This document shows, one piece after another, positions 50,265-59,172 of a DNA stretch of 64,000 nt (its first letter is position 1; each line of letters starts with the position of its first letter). Origin of the DNA: Proteobacteria bacterium ST_bin14. GTDB lineage: Bacteria > Pseudomonadota > Alphaproteobacteria > Sphingomonadales > Sphingomonadaceae. A model generated the notes under the pieces. It searched no databases and was not told the DNA's origin. It saw only the letters and a program-made list of their open reading frames with translations. The DNA lies in the NCBI GenBank assembly GCA_002083655.1, contig MSXR01000023.1:9933-73932 (forward strand), written 5' to 3'. The position numbers were made by a program, and so were the translations under genes.

Positions 50265-51109
50265 CGGCATCTGCTGCCACGCTCGCCTCTGGCAAGGGGC
50301 ATAAGGACGAGAATTTTCCCGTCGCCAGCTTCATGCTGAAGCGCGAACACCGCGCCCCGGTGATGGCGTTTTACCATTTCGCGCGTGCGGCCGATGATGT
50401 TGCGGACAATGAACAGGCCCCTGCCGCTGAACGGCTGGCGCTGCTGGGCGCAATGCGATCAACGCTGGCGGGCACCAGCGACACCAATGCAGAGGCGCTG
50501 GCGCTGCGCGGGGTGCTGGCCGATTACAAGCTGTCACCCCAGCACGGGTTGGACTTGCTGACCGCGTTTGAGCAGGATTGCACCGTCAACCGCTGCGCCA
50601 CCTGGGATGCGCTGATCGATTATTGCCGCGTATCGGCGATGCCGGTGGGGCGTTATGTGCTGGACGTGCATCACGAAGATCGCAGCACCTGGGCGGCATC
50701 CGATGCGCTGTGCGCGGCGTTGCAGGTGATCAACCATCTGCAGGATTGCGGGAAGGATTACCGGGCGATCGACCGGGTCTATGTGCCGATGGATATGCTG
50801 GCCGCAGCGGGCGCCGATGTGACCGAACTGGGCGCGGCACAATCCTCCCCGGCGCTGCGATCTGTGATCGTGGCGATGGCCGAACGGACGCTGGACCTGC
50901 TGGCGCAAGCGTCCGTCTTCTCCGCCCAGATTCGCGACAAACGCCTGGCGGTGGAGGTCGCGATCATCCAGCGGCTTGCCGAAAGCCTGACCCGGCGACT
51001 GATCACGCATGATCCGCTGAGCGAGCGGGTTCACCACCAAAAGGCGGAAATGGCCGGGCTGGCGGCCTGGGCCGCGCTTAAAGAGCTTGGAAAAAGGCTG
51101 GCGGCATGA
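50261..51109 (+). CDS. hpnC: Squalene synthase HpnC
   Basis: 282 residues of the squalene/phytoene synthase fold. First Asp-rich region FARAADDVADNEQ near residue 40, second HLQDCGKDYR near 160. In the three-enzyme route HpnC converts presqualene diphosphate (from HpnD) to hydroxysqualene, which HpnE reduces. Both its start and its end overlap neighbours by four bases, so hpnB to hpnD are translated as a chain. Confidence 0.95.
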   Translation: MTASAATLASGKGHKDENFPVASFMLKREHRAPVMAFYHFARAADDVADNEQAPAAERLALLGAMRSTLAGTSDTNAEALALRGVLADYKLSPQHGLDLLTAFEQDCTVNRCATWDALIDYCRVSAMPVGRYVLDVHHEDRSTWAASDALCAALQVINHLQDCGKDYRAIDRVYVPMDMLAAAGADVTELGAAQSSPALRSVIVAMAERTLDLLAQASVFSAQIRDKRLAVEVAIIQRLAESLTRRLITHDPLSERVHHQKAEMAGLAAWAALKELGKRLAA

Positions 51110-51945
51110 ACCCCGACAACACCCCCGCCGCGCTGCAAGCGCAAGTATCCGGCAGCAGCTTTTATGCCGGCATGCGCGTGCTGCCCAAGGCAGAGCGCGA
51201 GGCGATGTACGCCGTGTACGGATTCTGCCGGATCGTCGACGACATCGCCGATGACGAGGACGGCGCCCGCGCAGACCGCGCCGCCGCACTCGACCTGTGG
51301 CGCGGCGATATCGAATCGCTTTATGCCGGCGGCGAACCGGGCCGCGCGGCTTTGGTGGCAGAGGCGGTGCGCCGATTCGGCCTCGACAAGGCCGATTTTC
51401 TGGCGGTGATTGACGGGATGGCGACCGATATCGCTGATTTTGTGCGCTATCCCAGTTTTGAAGAGCTTGATCTATATTGTGACCGGGTGGCGTCTGCCGT
51501 TGGGCGGTTATCGGTAAAGATTTTCGGCATGGATGATGCCGAAGGGATTGCGCTGGCCCATCACCTTGGCCGCGCGCTGCAATTCACCAACATCCTGCGT
51601 GATATCGATGAGGATGCAGCGATTGGCCGGGTGTATCTGGCGCGCGAGCATCTGGCGGCGGCGGGTGTCGACATGAGCAGCCCGGAAAGCGTGGCACGCT
51701 CCCCCCATATCGACGCGGCATGCCGCGATCTCGCCAAGCTGGCCGAGCAACATTATCTCGCCGCCGAGGCAATCCTGAAGCGCAAGCCCAAGGGGCATCT
51801 GATCGCGCCCCGGCTGATGGCGGCGGTGTATCACAAGATTTTGGGCCGGATGGAAGCCGTGGGCTGGGCACCGCCACGCGAGCGCATCAAGGTGAACAAG
51901 GCCGCGCTGATCTTCACGGTTGGGAAATTGTGGCTGTTCCGGTGA
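51106..51945 (+). CDS. hpnD: Presqualene diphosphate synthase HpnD
   Basis: 279 residues. Condenses two farnesyl diphosphates to presqualene diphosphate. Motifs: VYGFCRIVDDIADDEDG near residue 35 (DDIAD) and FTNILRDIDEDAAIGRVYLARE near 160 (D-x-x-x-D). Starts by ATGA overlap with hpnC. Followed by a palindromic repeat before hpnE. Confidence 0.95.
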   Translation: MNPDNTPAALQAQVSGSSFYAGMRVLPKAEREAMYAVYGFCRIVDDIADDEDGARADRAAALDLWRGDIESLYAGGEPGRAALVAEAVRRFGLDKADFLAVIDGMATDIADFVRYPSFEELDLYCDRVASAVGRLSVKIFGMDDAEGIALAHHLGRALQFTNILRDIDEDAAIGRVYLAREHLAAAGVDMSSPESVARSPHIDAACRDLAKLAEQHYLAAEAILKRKPKGHLIAPRLMAAVYHKILGRMEAVGWAPPRERIKVNKAALIFTVGKLWLFR

Positions 51946-51997
51946 AGGGCTTGGTCGGATGCTTTGGTGACCTGCTGTCCTGCACCCTCCTTGCTTG

Positions 51998-52094
51998 CCC
52001 GGCGAAGGCCGGGGCCCAGTTGCGAGGACGTCAGCATTTTGCGTTGCGCACTGCTCTATCGGGCGTCTCGACTGGACCCCGGCCTGCGCCGGGG
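51998..52094. repeat. Palindromic repeat between hpnD and hpnE
   Basis: Left arm GCCCGGCGAAGGCCGGGGCC at 51998-52017 continuing CAGT, and right arm ACTGGACCCCGGCC-TGCGCCGGGG at 52071-52094, reverse complements over about 23 bases with few differences. Each arm contains its own inner palindrome. It takes up much of the 184-base spacing before hpnE and would form a long-range hairpin in the operon mRNA. Confidence 0.65.
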
Positions 52095-52129
52095 AAGCGA
52101 AACGGTGGTGCATTCAGGGCGGCAGCGTT

Positions 52130-53359
52130 TTGAAGGCCCATGTCATTGGCGCGGGGATGGCCGGGCTGTCTGCCGCCGTTGAACTGGCGCGCGCCGGGGC
52201 CATCGTCGACCTGGCAGACGGTGCCGCACAGGCGGGCGGGCGTTGCCGCAGCTACCACGATCCGCAGCTTGCCCGCGTGATCGATAACGGCAATCATCTG
52301 GTGCTGGCGGGCAATGACGCAGTGATGGCGTATCTGACCACCATCGGCGCGCGCGACCGGCTGAGCGGGCCGGACCATGCCGATTTCGATTTTGCCGATC
52401 TGGCGAGCGGCGATCGCTGGACCTTTCGCCCCAATGACGGCGCGGTGCCGTGGTGGTTGTTCGACAAAAACCGCCGCGTGCCGGGCGTGGGCGTAGGCGC
52501 GCATCTGGCCCTTGGGCGGCTGCTGGTGGGGGGCAAGGCCGACACGGTCGCCGACCGGATCGAAACCAACGGCGAGCTGTGGGATCGGCTGCTTGAACCG
52601 GTGCTGTTGTCGGCACTGAACACCGATCCGCGCGAAGGATCGGCAACGCTGGCAGCCGCGGTGGTGCGCGGGTCGCTGGCGCGCGGGGGGCTGGCCACCC
52701 GCCCGCGCATTGCCGAGCCAACGCTGGCGGCAGCCTTTGTTGATCCGGCGATTAATTGGCTCCGCGCGCATGGCAGTGCAGTGACGACCGGCAAAAGGCT
52801 CCGCGCGCTGGTGTTTCAGGGCGATCGGGTGGTGGCGCTCGATTACGGTGACGGTCCTGAAGCCGTGGCAGGCCCGGTGGTGCTGGCGGTGCCACCCTGG
52901 GTGGCGGCAGCACTGGTGCCCGATCTGGTCGTGCCCACGGAATTTCGGGCCATCGTCAACGCCCATTTCGCATTTGCGCCGCCACCAGGCACGCCAGCCA
53001 TGATCGGCGTGATCGGCGGGACGACCGAGTGGATTTTTGCGTTTGAGGATCGGCTGTCAATCACGGTCAGCGGGGCAGACCGGCTGGTCGATACCGACCG
53101 GGCCGAACTGGCGGCGCTGTTCTGGGGCGAGATTTGCGCGGTCCACGGCTTCACCGCGCCGATGCCCGCCTGGCAGGTTGTGAAAGAAAAGCGCGCCACT
53201 TTTGCTGCGACCCCTGCACAGGATGCGTTGCGGCCGGGCACCAAAACCCGCTGGCGCAACCTGTTTCTGGCGGGCGATTGGACGCAAACCGGGCTGCCCG
53301 CGACGATTGAGGGGGCGATCAGATCAGGGGCAAACGCCGCCCACTTGGCGATCAGCTAA
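52130..53359 (+). CDS. hpnE: Hydroxysqualene dehydroxylase HpnE
   Basis: 409 residues from TTG 52130; no ATG is placed to keep the FAD motif. N-terminal HVIGAGMAGLSAAVELARAG then DGAAQAGGRCRSYHD, the FAD-binding and GGR signature of amine-oxidase-like flavoproteins. The C-terminus LFLAGDWTQTGLPATIEGAIRSGANAA binds FAD too. It reduces hydroxysqualene to squalene as the last step before cyclisation. Frame is open further upstream through the palindromic repeat, so a longer product cannot be ruled out. Confidence 0.93.
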   Translation: MKAHVIGAGMAGLSAAVELARAGAIVDLADGAAQAGGRCRSYHDPQLARVIDNGNHLVLAGNDAVMAYLTTIGARDRLSGPDHADFDFADLASGDRWTFRPNDGAVPWWLFDKNRRVPGVGVGAHLALGRLLVGGKADTVADRIETNGELWDRLLEPVLLSALNTDPREGSATLAAAVVRGSLARGGLATRPRIAEPTLAAAFVDPAINWLRAHGSAVTTGKRLRALVFQGDRVVALDYGDGPEAVAGPVVLAVPPWVAAALVPDLVVPTEFRAIVNAHFAFAPPPGTPAMIGVIGGTTEWIFAFEDRLSITVSGADRLVDTDRAELAALFWGEICAVHGFTAPMPAWQVVKEKRATFAATPAQDALRPGTKTRWRNLFLAGDWTQTGLPATIEGAIRSGANAAHLAIS

Positions 53360-53426
53360 CATCAATGTAAGTAAGTGTGCCGTCGTTTCGGGCGATGATG
53401 TGGAATTGAATAGGAATTGATGACGC

Positions 53427-55382
53427 ATGGCCAGTGTTGCTGAAGCCCTGATCGACCCGCTTGCCGCGATCGACGCCTGCGCGACGCGCGCCGCCGATGC
53501 GCTCTCGCGCGCGCAGAAGGACGACGGCCACTGGGTGTTCGAACTGGAAGCCGACGCCACCATTCCGGCTGAATTCGTGCTGCTGAAACATTATCTGGGC
53601 GAGCCGCGCGATGCAGCGCTTGAGGCCAAGATTGGCGTTTATCTGCGCCGCATCCAATCCACCGAGCATCACGGCTGGCCGCTCTTCCACGGCGGTGCTT
53701 TTGACACCAGCGCGAGCGTGAAGGCCTATTATGCGCTGAAAATGATCGGCGATGATGTGGACGCGCCGCACATGACCCGCGCCCGCAATGCGATCCACAA
53801 AGCGGGCGGTGCTGCGGCGGTGAATGTGTTCACCCGTATCCAGCTGGCGCTGTTCGGGGCGGGATCATGGAGCGTGGTGCCAACCATGCCGGTTGAGCTG
53901 ATCCTGCTGCCGCGCTGGTTCCCCGTGCATCTGTCGAAAATGTCCTATTGGGCGCGCACGGTGATTGTGCCGCTGCTGGTGCTGGCGGCCAAGCAGCCGG
54001 TGGCGAAGAACCTGTCGGGCGTGAAGGTGGATGAACTCTACACGCTGAAAGCCGCCCCGCTGAAAAGCCAGGCCGAGGGGGCGAAACGATCCTGGCAGCT
54101 CTTCTTTGCCGGGCTGGATGTGGTGCTGAAACGGGTCGAGCCGCTATGGCCCAAGGGGTTGCGTGCCAAAGCAGTGCAAGCCTGTGTCGATTTCGTCACC
54201 GAACGGCTAAATGGTGAGGATGGGCTGGGCGCGATTTATCCGGCGATGGCGAACAGCGTGATGATGTTCGATTGCCTCGGCTACCCGGAGGATCACCCGC
54301 ACCGGGCGATTGCGCGCAAATCGGTCGAAAACCTGCTCGTGATCAAGGATGACGAAGCCTATTGCCAGCCCTGCGTCTCGCCGGTGTGGGATACCGCGCT
54401 CGCCGCGCATGCGATGCTGGAGGCGGGCGGCGAGGACAATGAGGCGCGCGCCAAGGCGGCGCTTGAGTGGCTCAAGCCATTGCAGGTGCTCGACGTGAAG
54501 GGCGATTGGGCCGAGGTGAAGCCCGATGTCCGCCCCGGTGGCTGGGCGTTCCAGTATAACAACGCGCATTACCCCGATCTCGACGATACCGCCGTTGTCG
54601 TAATGGCGATGGACCGGGCGAAGGACCGGCTCGCGCTTGCTGGCGGCTATGACGAAGCGATTGCGCGCGGCAATGAATGGACCGTGGGGCTGCAATCGAA
54701 AAATGGCGGCTTCGGCGCGTTTGATGCGGACAACACGCATCATTACCTGAACAACATCCCCTTTGCCGATCACGGCGCGTTGCTCGACCCGCCGACCAGC
54801 GATGTTACCGCGCGCTGCGTGTCGATGATGGCGCAACTGGGCGAGACCGACAGCGCCCGGATGAGGGCCGCGCTTGCCTATCTGGCCGATGAGCAGATGC
54901 CCGACGGATCATGGTTCGGGCGCTGGGGTGTGAACTATATCTATGGCACCTGGTCAGTAATGTGCGCGCTGAACGCGGCGGGGGTATCGCCCCAGGCGCC
55001 GACAATGGAACGCGCGGTCGACTGGCTTGTGTCGATCCAGAATGCCGATGGCGGCTGGGGTGAGGATTGCGATAGCTATGCCCTGGATTACGCCGGCTAC
55101 ACCGCTGCCCCCTCCACCGCATCGCAGACGGCCTGGGCCTTGCTCGCGCTGATGGCGGCGGGCGCCGTGGAGCATCCAGCGGTTGCGCGCGGCGTGGAAT
55201 GGCTGGTCGCGCATCAGGACGCGGATGGGCTGTGGGGACAGGAAATGTACACCGGCGGCGGATTCCCGCGCGTGTTTTACCTGCGCTATCACGGCTATCC
55301 GAAATATTTCCCGCTTTGGGCGGTGGCGCGGTACCGGAATTTGAAGCGGTCGAATGACAAGACCGTGGCGTTTGGGATGTGA
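53427..55382 (+). CDS. shc: Squalene-hopene cyclase
   Basis: 651 residues. Cyclises squalene to hopene/hopanol on the inner membrane. Catalytic motif D-x-D-D is DLDD at residues 384-387, matching the position in known cyclases. Repeated QW motifs include QKDDGHW near 31, QSKNGGFGAFDAD, QMPDGSWFGRW, QNADGGWGED and QDADGLWGQE. Also called HpnF. It follows hpnE by 67 bases; an hpnG gene with a spacer repeat comes next. Confidence 0.98.
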   Translation: MASVAEALIDPLAAIDACATRAADALSRAQKDDGHWVFELEADATIPAEFVLLKHYLGEPRDAALEAKIGVYLRRIQSTEHHGWPLFHGGAFDTSASVKAYYALKMIGDDVDAPHMTRARNAIHKAGGAAAVNVFTRIQLALFGAGSWSVVPTMPVELILLPRWFPVHLSKMSYWARTVIVPLLVLAAKQPVAKNLSGVKVDELYTLKAAPLKSQAEGAKRSWQLFFAGLDVVLKRVEPLWPKGLRAKAVQACVDFVTERLNGEDGLGAIYPAMANSVMMFDCLGYPEDHPHRAIARKSVENLLVIKDDEAYCQPCVSPVWDTALAAHAMLEAGGEDNEARAKAALEWLKPLQVLDVKGDWAEVKPDVRPGGWAFQYNNAHYPDLDDTAVVVMAMDRAKDRLALAGGYDEAIARGNEWTVGLQSKNGGFGAFDADNTHHYLNNIPFADHGALLDPPTSDVTARCVSMMAQLGETDSARMRAALAYLADEQMPDGSWFGRWGVNYIYGTWSVMCALNAAGVSPQAPTMERAVDWLVSIQNADGGWGEDCDSYALDYAGYTAAPSTASQTAWALLALMAAGAVEHPAVARGVEWLVAHQDADGLWGQEMYTGGGFPRVFYLRYHGYPKYFPLWAVARYRNLKRSNDKTVAFGM

Positions 55383-55419
55383 GCGAGCGCGTTTCTGCGC
55401 TTCCCTTGCCAACCCGGCC

Positions 55420-55510
55420 TGCCACCCTGAACGCGTTTCAGGGTACACCGTGCCCTATCTCGTTCATCCATTGCGGCGCAGTGGATGTTGAAACGCGTTC
55501 AGCATGACGG
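55420..55510. repeat. Sphingomonad palindromic repeat between shc and hpnG
   Basis: CCACCCTGAACGCGTTTCAGGG on the left and its mirrored TGAAACGCGTTCAGCATGACGG on the right, with a 14-base perfect core (CTGAACGCGTTTCA) and a 30-base loop. End sequences and layout match the repeat at 12981-13073, so both belong to one family with paired changes in the arms. Confidence 0.7.
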
Positions 55511-55529
55511 ATAGGGTTGGGGGAAAGTC

Positions 55530-56258
55530 GTGATCCTCATCGCCTGCGGCCTGCAACGCGAGTCAAAGATTCTGACCGGGCCGGGCGTGATCGCCATCCC
55601 CGGCGGGGGCAATGCGGTGCGGCTTGAGGCGGCGCTTGAGACCCATCTTGCGTTATTCCCGGACGTGCGCCTTCTGCTCTCGTGCGGGATCGCAGGCGCG
55701 CTCGATCCCGCGCTGGTGGCGGGTGATGTTGTCGTCCACCTCCCTCCCCCGATCATCCCGAGCGAAGTCGAGGGGCGTGTTTCGGGCGCGGCATTTGTGG
55801 CACGTCCCTCGACTTCGCTCGGGACGAACGGATCGTTGGAGGATCGACTAAAAGCCGCCCTGCCCCACGCCTACCATGGCCTTATCATCGGCCAGGATCA
55901 CATTGCCGTCACCACCGCGGACAAGGCCGCGCTCGCGGCCACGGGCGCGCTGGCGGTCGATATGGAATCGCATATCGCCGCACGGGTGGCCGCGCGGCAC
56001 GGCCTGCCCTTCATGGCGATCCGCACCATCTCCGACACTGCACACGAAACGCTGCCGCCAGCCGCGCTGGTGGGGATGAACCCGGATGGGTCGATGGCGC
56101 TCGGCAACGTGCTGGCGTCGCTGGCGCGCAATCCCAGTCAGCTCCCCGCGCTGATCCGCACCGGGCAAAGCGCAGAGCGGGCGTTCAAATCGCTGGCGCG
56201 GGTCCATGCGACGCTGGGCCCGGTCTGGGCGACGTTACGCGATCAGGGCAGCGTGTAG
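55530..56258 (+). CDS. hpnG: Hopanoid phosphorylase HpnG, with in-frame repeat insert
   Basis: 242 residues of the nucleoside phosphorylase fold. It removes adenine from adenosylhopane to give a ribosyl/phosphoribosyl hopane. Motifs: GGGNAVRLEAAL, LLSCGIAGALDP, and AVDMESHIAARVA with RTISDTAHE toward the end. Between PPIIP (about residue 75) and GTNGS (about 100) an insert of about 25 residues (SEVEGRVSGAAFVARPSTSL) is encoded by a palindrome at 55752-55828. The reading frame is kept. Ordinary homologues lack this segment, as far as I can judge from family memory. Confidence 0.92.
   Translation: MILIACGLQRESKILTGPGVIAIPGGGNAVRLEAALETHLALFPDVRLLLSCGIAGALDPALVAGDVVVHLPPPIIPSEVEGRVSGAAFVARPSTSLGTNGSLEDRLKAALPHAYHGLIIGQDHIAVTTADKAALAATGALAVDMESHIAARVAARHGLPFMAIRTISDTAHETLPPAALVGMNPDGSMALGNVLASLARNPSQLPALIRTGQSAERAFKSLARVHATLGPVWATLRDQGSV
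55752..55828. repeat. Palindromic repeat inserted in frame in hpnG
   Basis: The arms ATCATCCCGAGCGAAGTCGA (55752-55771) continuing GGGGCGTG, and CACGTCCCTCGACTTCGCTC (55801-55820) continuing GGGACGAA, are reverse complements over about 28 bases with a few mismatches. The 21-base loop is translated too. This CCCGAGCGAAGTCGAGGG type is a well-known alphaproteobacterial dispersed palindrome, here inside a coding region. Confidence 0.8.
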
Positions 56259-56701
56259 CGAAACACGTAATCGTGGCGGCCAGGCGAGATGATGATATCC
56301 ATCGTGCCCTTCAGCCCGGCGAGTTGATCGGTGCCCGAATCGGGGACGACCGAGACCGACAAGGTCGGCGCGCCCTGCGTCAGCGTGCCGCTGTGCTGGA
56401 GCGCAAAGCTGCCCTTGTGGCCCGCCAGCGTGCCTGTCACCCGCTCCATCGCGACATAGCCCGCCGATCCCTCCACCGGCGTACGCACCGCCAGCATCGC
56501 GCCAACGCTGGTGCCATCAAGATCGCCGTGAAAGGTCTTGGCGATCGACATCGCACCAACCGCCGCATCGGGCGCGCTGGTCGGAGTCAGCTTTACTTCG
56601 AAATTGCCCTTTGCGACACGCTCGGTCATTTGCCCTCCCGTGGCGGCGGTGCTCGCAGCCGCCATCGTCAAAGCCAAGAACGCGACACGCAAACGTCGCA
56701 T
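56243..56701 (-). CDS. DUF3224-like exported protein
   Basis: 152 residues from ATG 56701, beginning with a signal peptide (RRLRVAFLALTMAAASTAATG). The mature part, NFEVKLTPTSAPDAAVGAMSIAKTFHGDLDGTSVGAMLAVRT and GLKGTMDIIISPGRHDYVFRYTL, resembles DUF3224, a small beta-barrel family of unknown function. It starts four bases after the hpnH stop, so it is probably cotranscribed with hpnH and ispH. It converges with hpnG with a 16-base overlap. Confidence 0.75.
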   Translation of the reverse strand: MRRLRVAFLALTMAAASTAATGGQMTERVAKGNFEVKLTPTSAPDAAVGAMSIAKTFHGDLDGTSVGAMLAVRTPVEGSAGYVAMERVTGTLAGHKGSFALQHSGTLTQGAPTLSVSVVPDSGTDQLAGLKGTMDIIISPGRHDYVFRYTLP

Positions 56702-56705
56702 CGCC

Positions 56706-57851
56706 TTACGCCGCGCGTTGCACCCGCTTGAAACCGTCCGGGTCGGCCGTCTTGATCCGCTCCAGCTCGCGCTCGACGTGCGTGGAGTGCACGTCTTCGG
56801 ATTTGCGGGCGTTGCTGATGTCGATATCGGGGGCCATCGGGCCCTCGGTGCGGATGCCCTTGCGCCCCACCGTGAACATCTTGAGCGGGTTGCGGATTGC
56901 ATCCGTCGCCGCCGTGCCTTCGAAGCCGCAATGGACCATGCAGTTCGAGCATTTTTCGTATTTGCCGACGCCGTACTGATCCCAGTCGGTGCCTTCCATC
57001 AGCTCAGCAAATGTGTCGACATAGCCTTCGCCGACCAGATAGCAGGGCTTTTGCCAGCCGAATACGGTGCGCAGCGGCATTGACCAGGGCGTGCATTCAT
57101 AGGTTTGGTTGCCGGCCAGGAAATCAAGGAACAGCGGCGAGTTGGTGAACTTCCACTTGCGGCCGCCATCGCCGCGGCGGAACACGTCGCGGAAGAAATT
57201 CTTGGTGCGTTCACGCGTCAGGAAATGTTCCTGATCAGCGGCGCGCTCATAGGAATAGCCGGGCGAAATCGTGATCTCGACGTTGCGCTTTTCCATTTCG
57301 TCAAAAAAGCTGGCGAGGCGTTCGGGGTCAGCACCGTCGAACACGGTGCAATTCACTTGAACGCGGAAACCCTTGGCCTTGGCCAGTTCAATCGCCTCAA
57401 TCGCGACTTCATAAGTGCCGTCCTGATCAACAGCATGGTCGTGCATGCCCTTGTCACCGTCCAGATGGATTGACCAGGTGAAGAAGGTCGACGGCTTATA
57501 ATCGTCGATCTTCTTTTTCAGCAGCAACGCGTTGGTACACAGGATCACGAATTTTTTCTTCGCGATATACCCTTCGACGATCTTAGGCATGTCACGGTGG
57601 AGCAATGGCTCGCCACCAGCGATCGAGACGGCGGGCGCGCCGCATTCGTCAATCGCGTCCATGCACTGATCATAGCTGAGCCGCTGGTTCAAAATCGCAT
57701 CGGGATAATCGATCTTCCCGCAGCCGGGGCAGGCCAGATTGCAGCGCAGCAGCGGCTCAAGCATCAGCACCAGCGGGTATTTTTTGCCGCTGAGATGCTT
57801 CTTGACGGTGTAGCCACCAATGCGCGCCAACAGGTTGATCGGAAGGGTCAT
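56706..57851 (-). CDS. hpnH: Adenosylhopane synthase HpnH (radical SAM)
   Basis: 381 residues. Radical SAM motif RCNLACPGCGKIDYP near residue 36 (C-x-x-x-C-x-x-C). Further cysteine-rich C-terminal SPASM-like region KYEKCSNCMVHCGFEGTAA. HpnH joins the adenosyl group of SAM to hopene/diploptene, the first step of side-chain extension; its product is used by HpnG, coded on the opposite strand just beyond. Starts eleven bases after ispH. Confidence 0.96.
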   Translation of the reverse strand: MTLPINLLARIGGYTVKKHLSGKKYPLVLMLEPLLRCNLACPGCGKIDYPDAILNQRLSYDQCMDAIDECGAPAVSIAGGEPLLHRDMPKIVEGYIAKKKFVILCTNALLLKKKIDDYKPSTFFTWSIHLDGDKGMHDHAVDQDGTYEVAIEAIELAKAKGFRVQVNCTVFDGADPERLASFFDEMEKRNVEITISPGYSYERAADQEHFLTRERTKNFFRDVFRRGDGGRKWKFTNSPLFLDFLAGNQTYECTPWSMPLRTVFGWQKPCYLVGEGYVDTFAELMEGTDWDQYGVGKYEKCSNCMVHCGFEGTAATDAIRNPLKMFTVGRKGIRTEGPMAPDIDISNARKSEDVHSTHVERELERIKTADPDGFKRVQRAA

Positions 57852-57862
57852 GCAGTTCGGTC

Positions 57863-58855
57863 CTATTCTGCCGCAACCTGCACCGATGATCGTGCAGCCG
57901 ACGGGATAACGTTCCTTAACTCGGATGGCAGGCTAAATTCCAGCGTTTCCTCAATCCCGTCCAACTGCGAGACCGTAACGGTGCCTATTTTGCCCAGCGC
58001 CGCGATGACACTGTCGACGAGTTCGTCAGGGGCAGAGGCCCCCGCCGTCAGCCCGATTGTTTCGATACCGACCAGCCAAGCCGGATCAACCGCATCGCCA
58101 TCTGCCACCAAATAGCTTGGCAAGCCCGCGTCGACGCCAATTTCGCGCAGGCGGCTGGAGTTGGAGCTATATTCAGCGCCGACCACCAACAGCATATCAA
58201 CCACCCGGCACAGATCGCGCACCGCCGTTTGGCGGTTCTGCGTGGCGTAGCAAATGTCAGACACATCGGGGCCAATAATGTCGGTAAAGCGTTCGCCCAG
58301 CGCGGCGATGATGCCGCGCGTATCATCAACGCTAAGCGTGGTTTGCGTGATATAGGCCAGCCGCGCATCCAGCGGCAGATCAAGTGCTGCAACATCGGCT
58401 TCAGACGAAACCAGATGGACGGGGGCGTCGACCTGGCCAATCGTTCCTTCAACCTCAGCATGGCCTTCGTGCCCGATCAGCACGATCGTGCGGCCCTGCG
58501 TGGCGTAGCGCCGGCCCTGGATATGAACCTTGGTGACCAGCGGGCAGGTCGCATCAAGCACGGGAAGCCCGCGGGCCGCCGCTTCATTTTCAATATCGCG
58601 CGACACGCCGTGAGCGCTGAAAACCGTGTGCGCGCCGTCCGGCACTTCGGACAGTTCTTCCACAAAAACAGCGCCCTTCTGGCGCAGTTTGTTCACGACG
58701 TGGCGGTTATGAACGATCTCATGTCGGACATAAACGGGGGCACCATAAAGGTCGATCGCGCGTTCCACGATCTCGATCGCGCGCACGACGCCGGCACAAA
58801 AGCCGCGCGGCTTGGCCAAAATTACCTGCAAGGAATAGTCCTTTCCGTCCCCCAA
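57863..58855 (-). CDS. ispH: 4-hydroxy-3-methylbut-2-enyl diphosphate reductase IspH
   Basis: 330 residues. Last enzyme of the MEP pathway, releasing IPP and DMAPP using a [4Fe-4S] cluster. The three cluster cysteines are in GFCAGVVRAI near residue 20, DATCPLVTKVH near 105 and ISDICYATQNR near 205. HEIVHN, SAHGVS and GHEGHAEVEGT are also present. The gene is upstream of hpnH on the same strand, linking isoprenoid supply to hopanoid production. Confidence 0.97.
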   Translation of the reverse strand: MGDGKDYSLQVILAKPRGFCAGVVRAIEIVERAIDLYGAPVYVRHEIVHNRHVVNKLRQKGAVFVEELSEVPDGAHTVFSAHGVSRDIENEAAARGLPVLDATCPLVTKVHIQGRRYATQGRTIVLIGHEGHAEVEGTIGQVDAPVHLVSSEADVAALDLPLDARLAYITQTTLSVDDTRGIIAALGERFTDIIGPDVSDICYATQNRQTAVRDLCRVVDMLLVVGAEYSSNSSRLREIGVDAGLPSYLVADGDAVDPAWLVGIETIGLTAGASAPDELVDSVIAALGKIGTVTVSQLDGIEETLEFSLPSELRNVIPSAARSSVQVAAE

Positions 58856-59172
58856 AAGCCATCAGAAACAAACGCTCACCCAATGCCATGGCCGGCAGTG
58901 GCGTCTGTGACCTTCCTTGACATTCCGTCCCCAGTGCCCCCGGAATACCACCACCCATCTAAATCCAGCATTCCGATAAGAAAAGCTTCAAAACCAGCAT
59001 AACAGCCTTTTGTGCTGCGATGCAGCGCGATTTCCGTCCCGATGTGGCGCAGCCGCCACGCCCAGCGCAAGCGCACCACGCGCCATTCCGCGCAATAGGG
59101 CACGCCTTGGGGGTGGACGGGCACCCAATGCCGCTTTATCCGAGCGACACAATCCGCTGGGAGTATCACGGA
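58856..59172. other. 317-base divergent intergenic region of ispH and hpnM
   Basis: No gene or clear repeat is seen here. It must carry promoters for the ispH-hpnH unit (minus strand) and for the hpnM gene (plus strand). GGGAG about nine bases before the hpnM ATG is a ribosome-binding site. No -35/-10 pair stands out, and an open plus-strand frame upstream of hpnM lacks family-like sequence. Confidence 0.5.
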
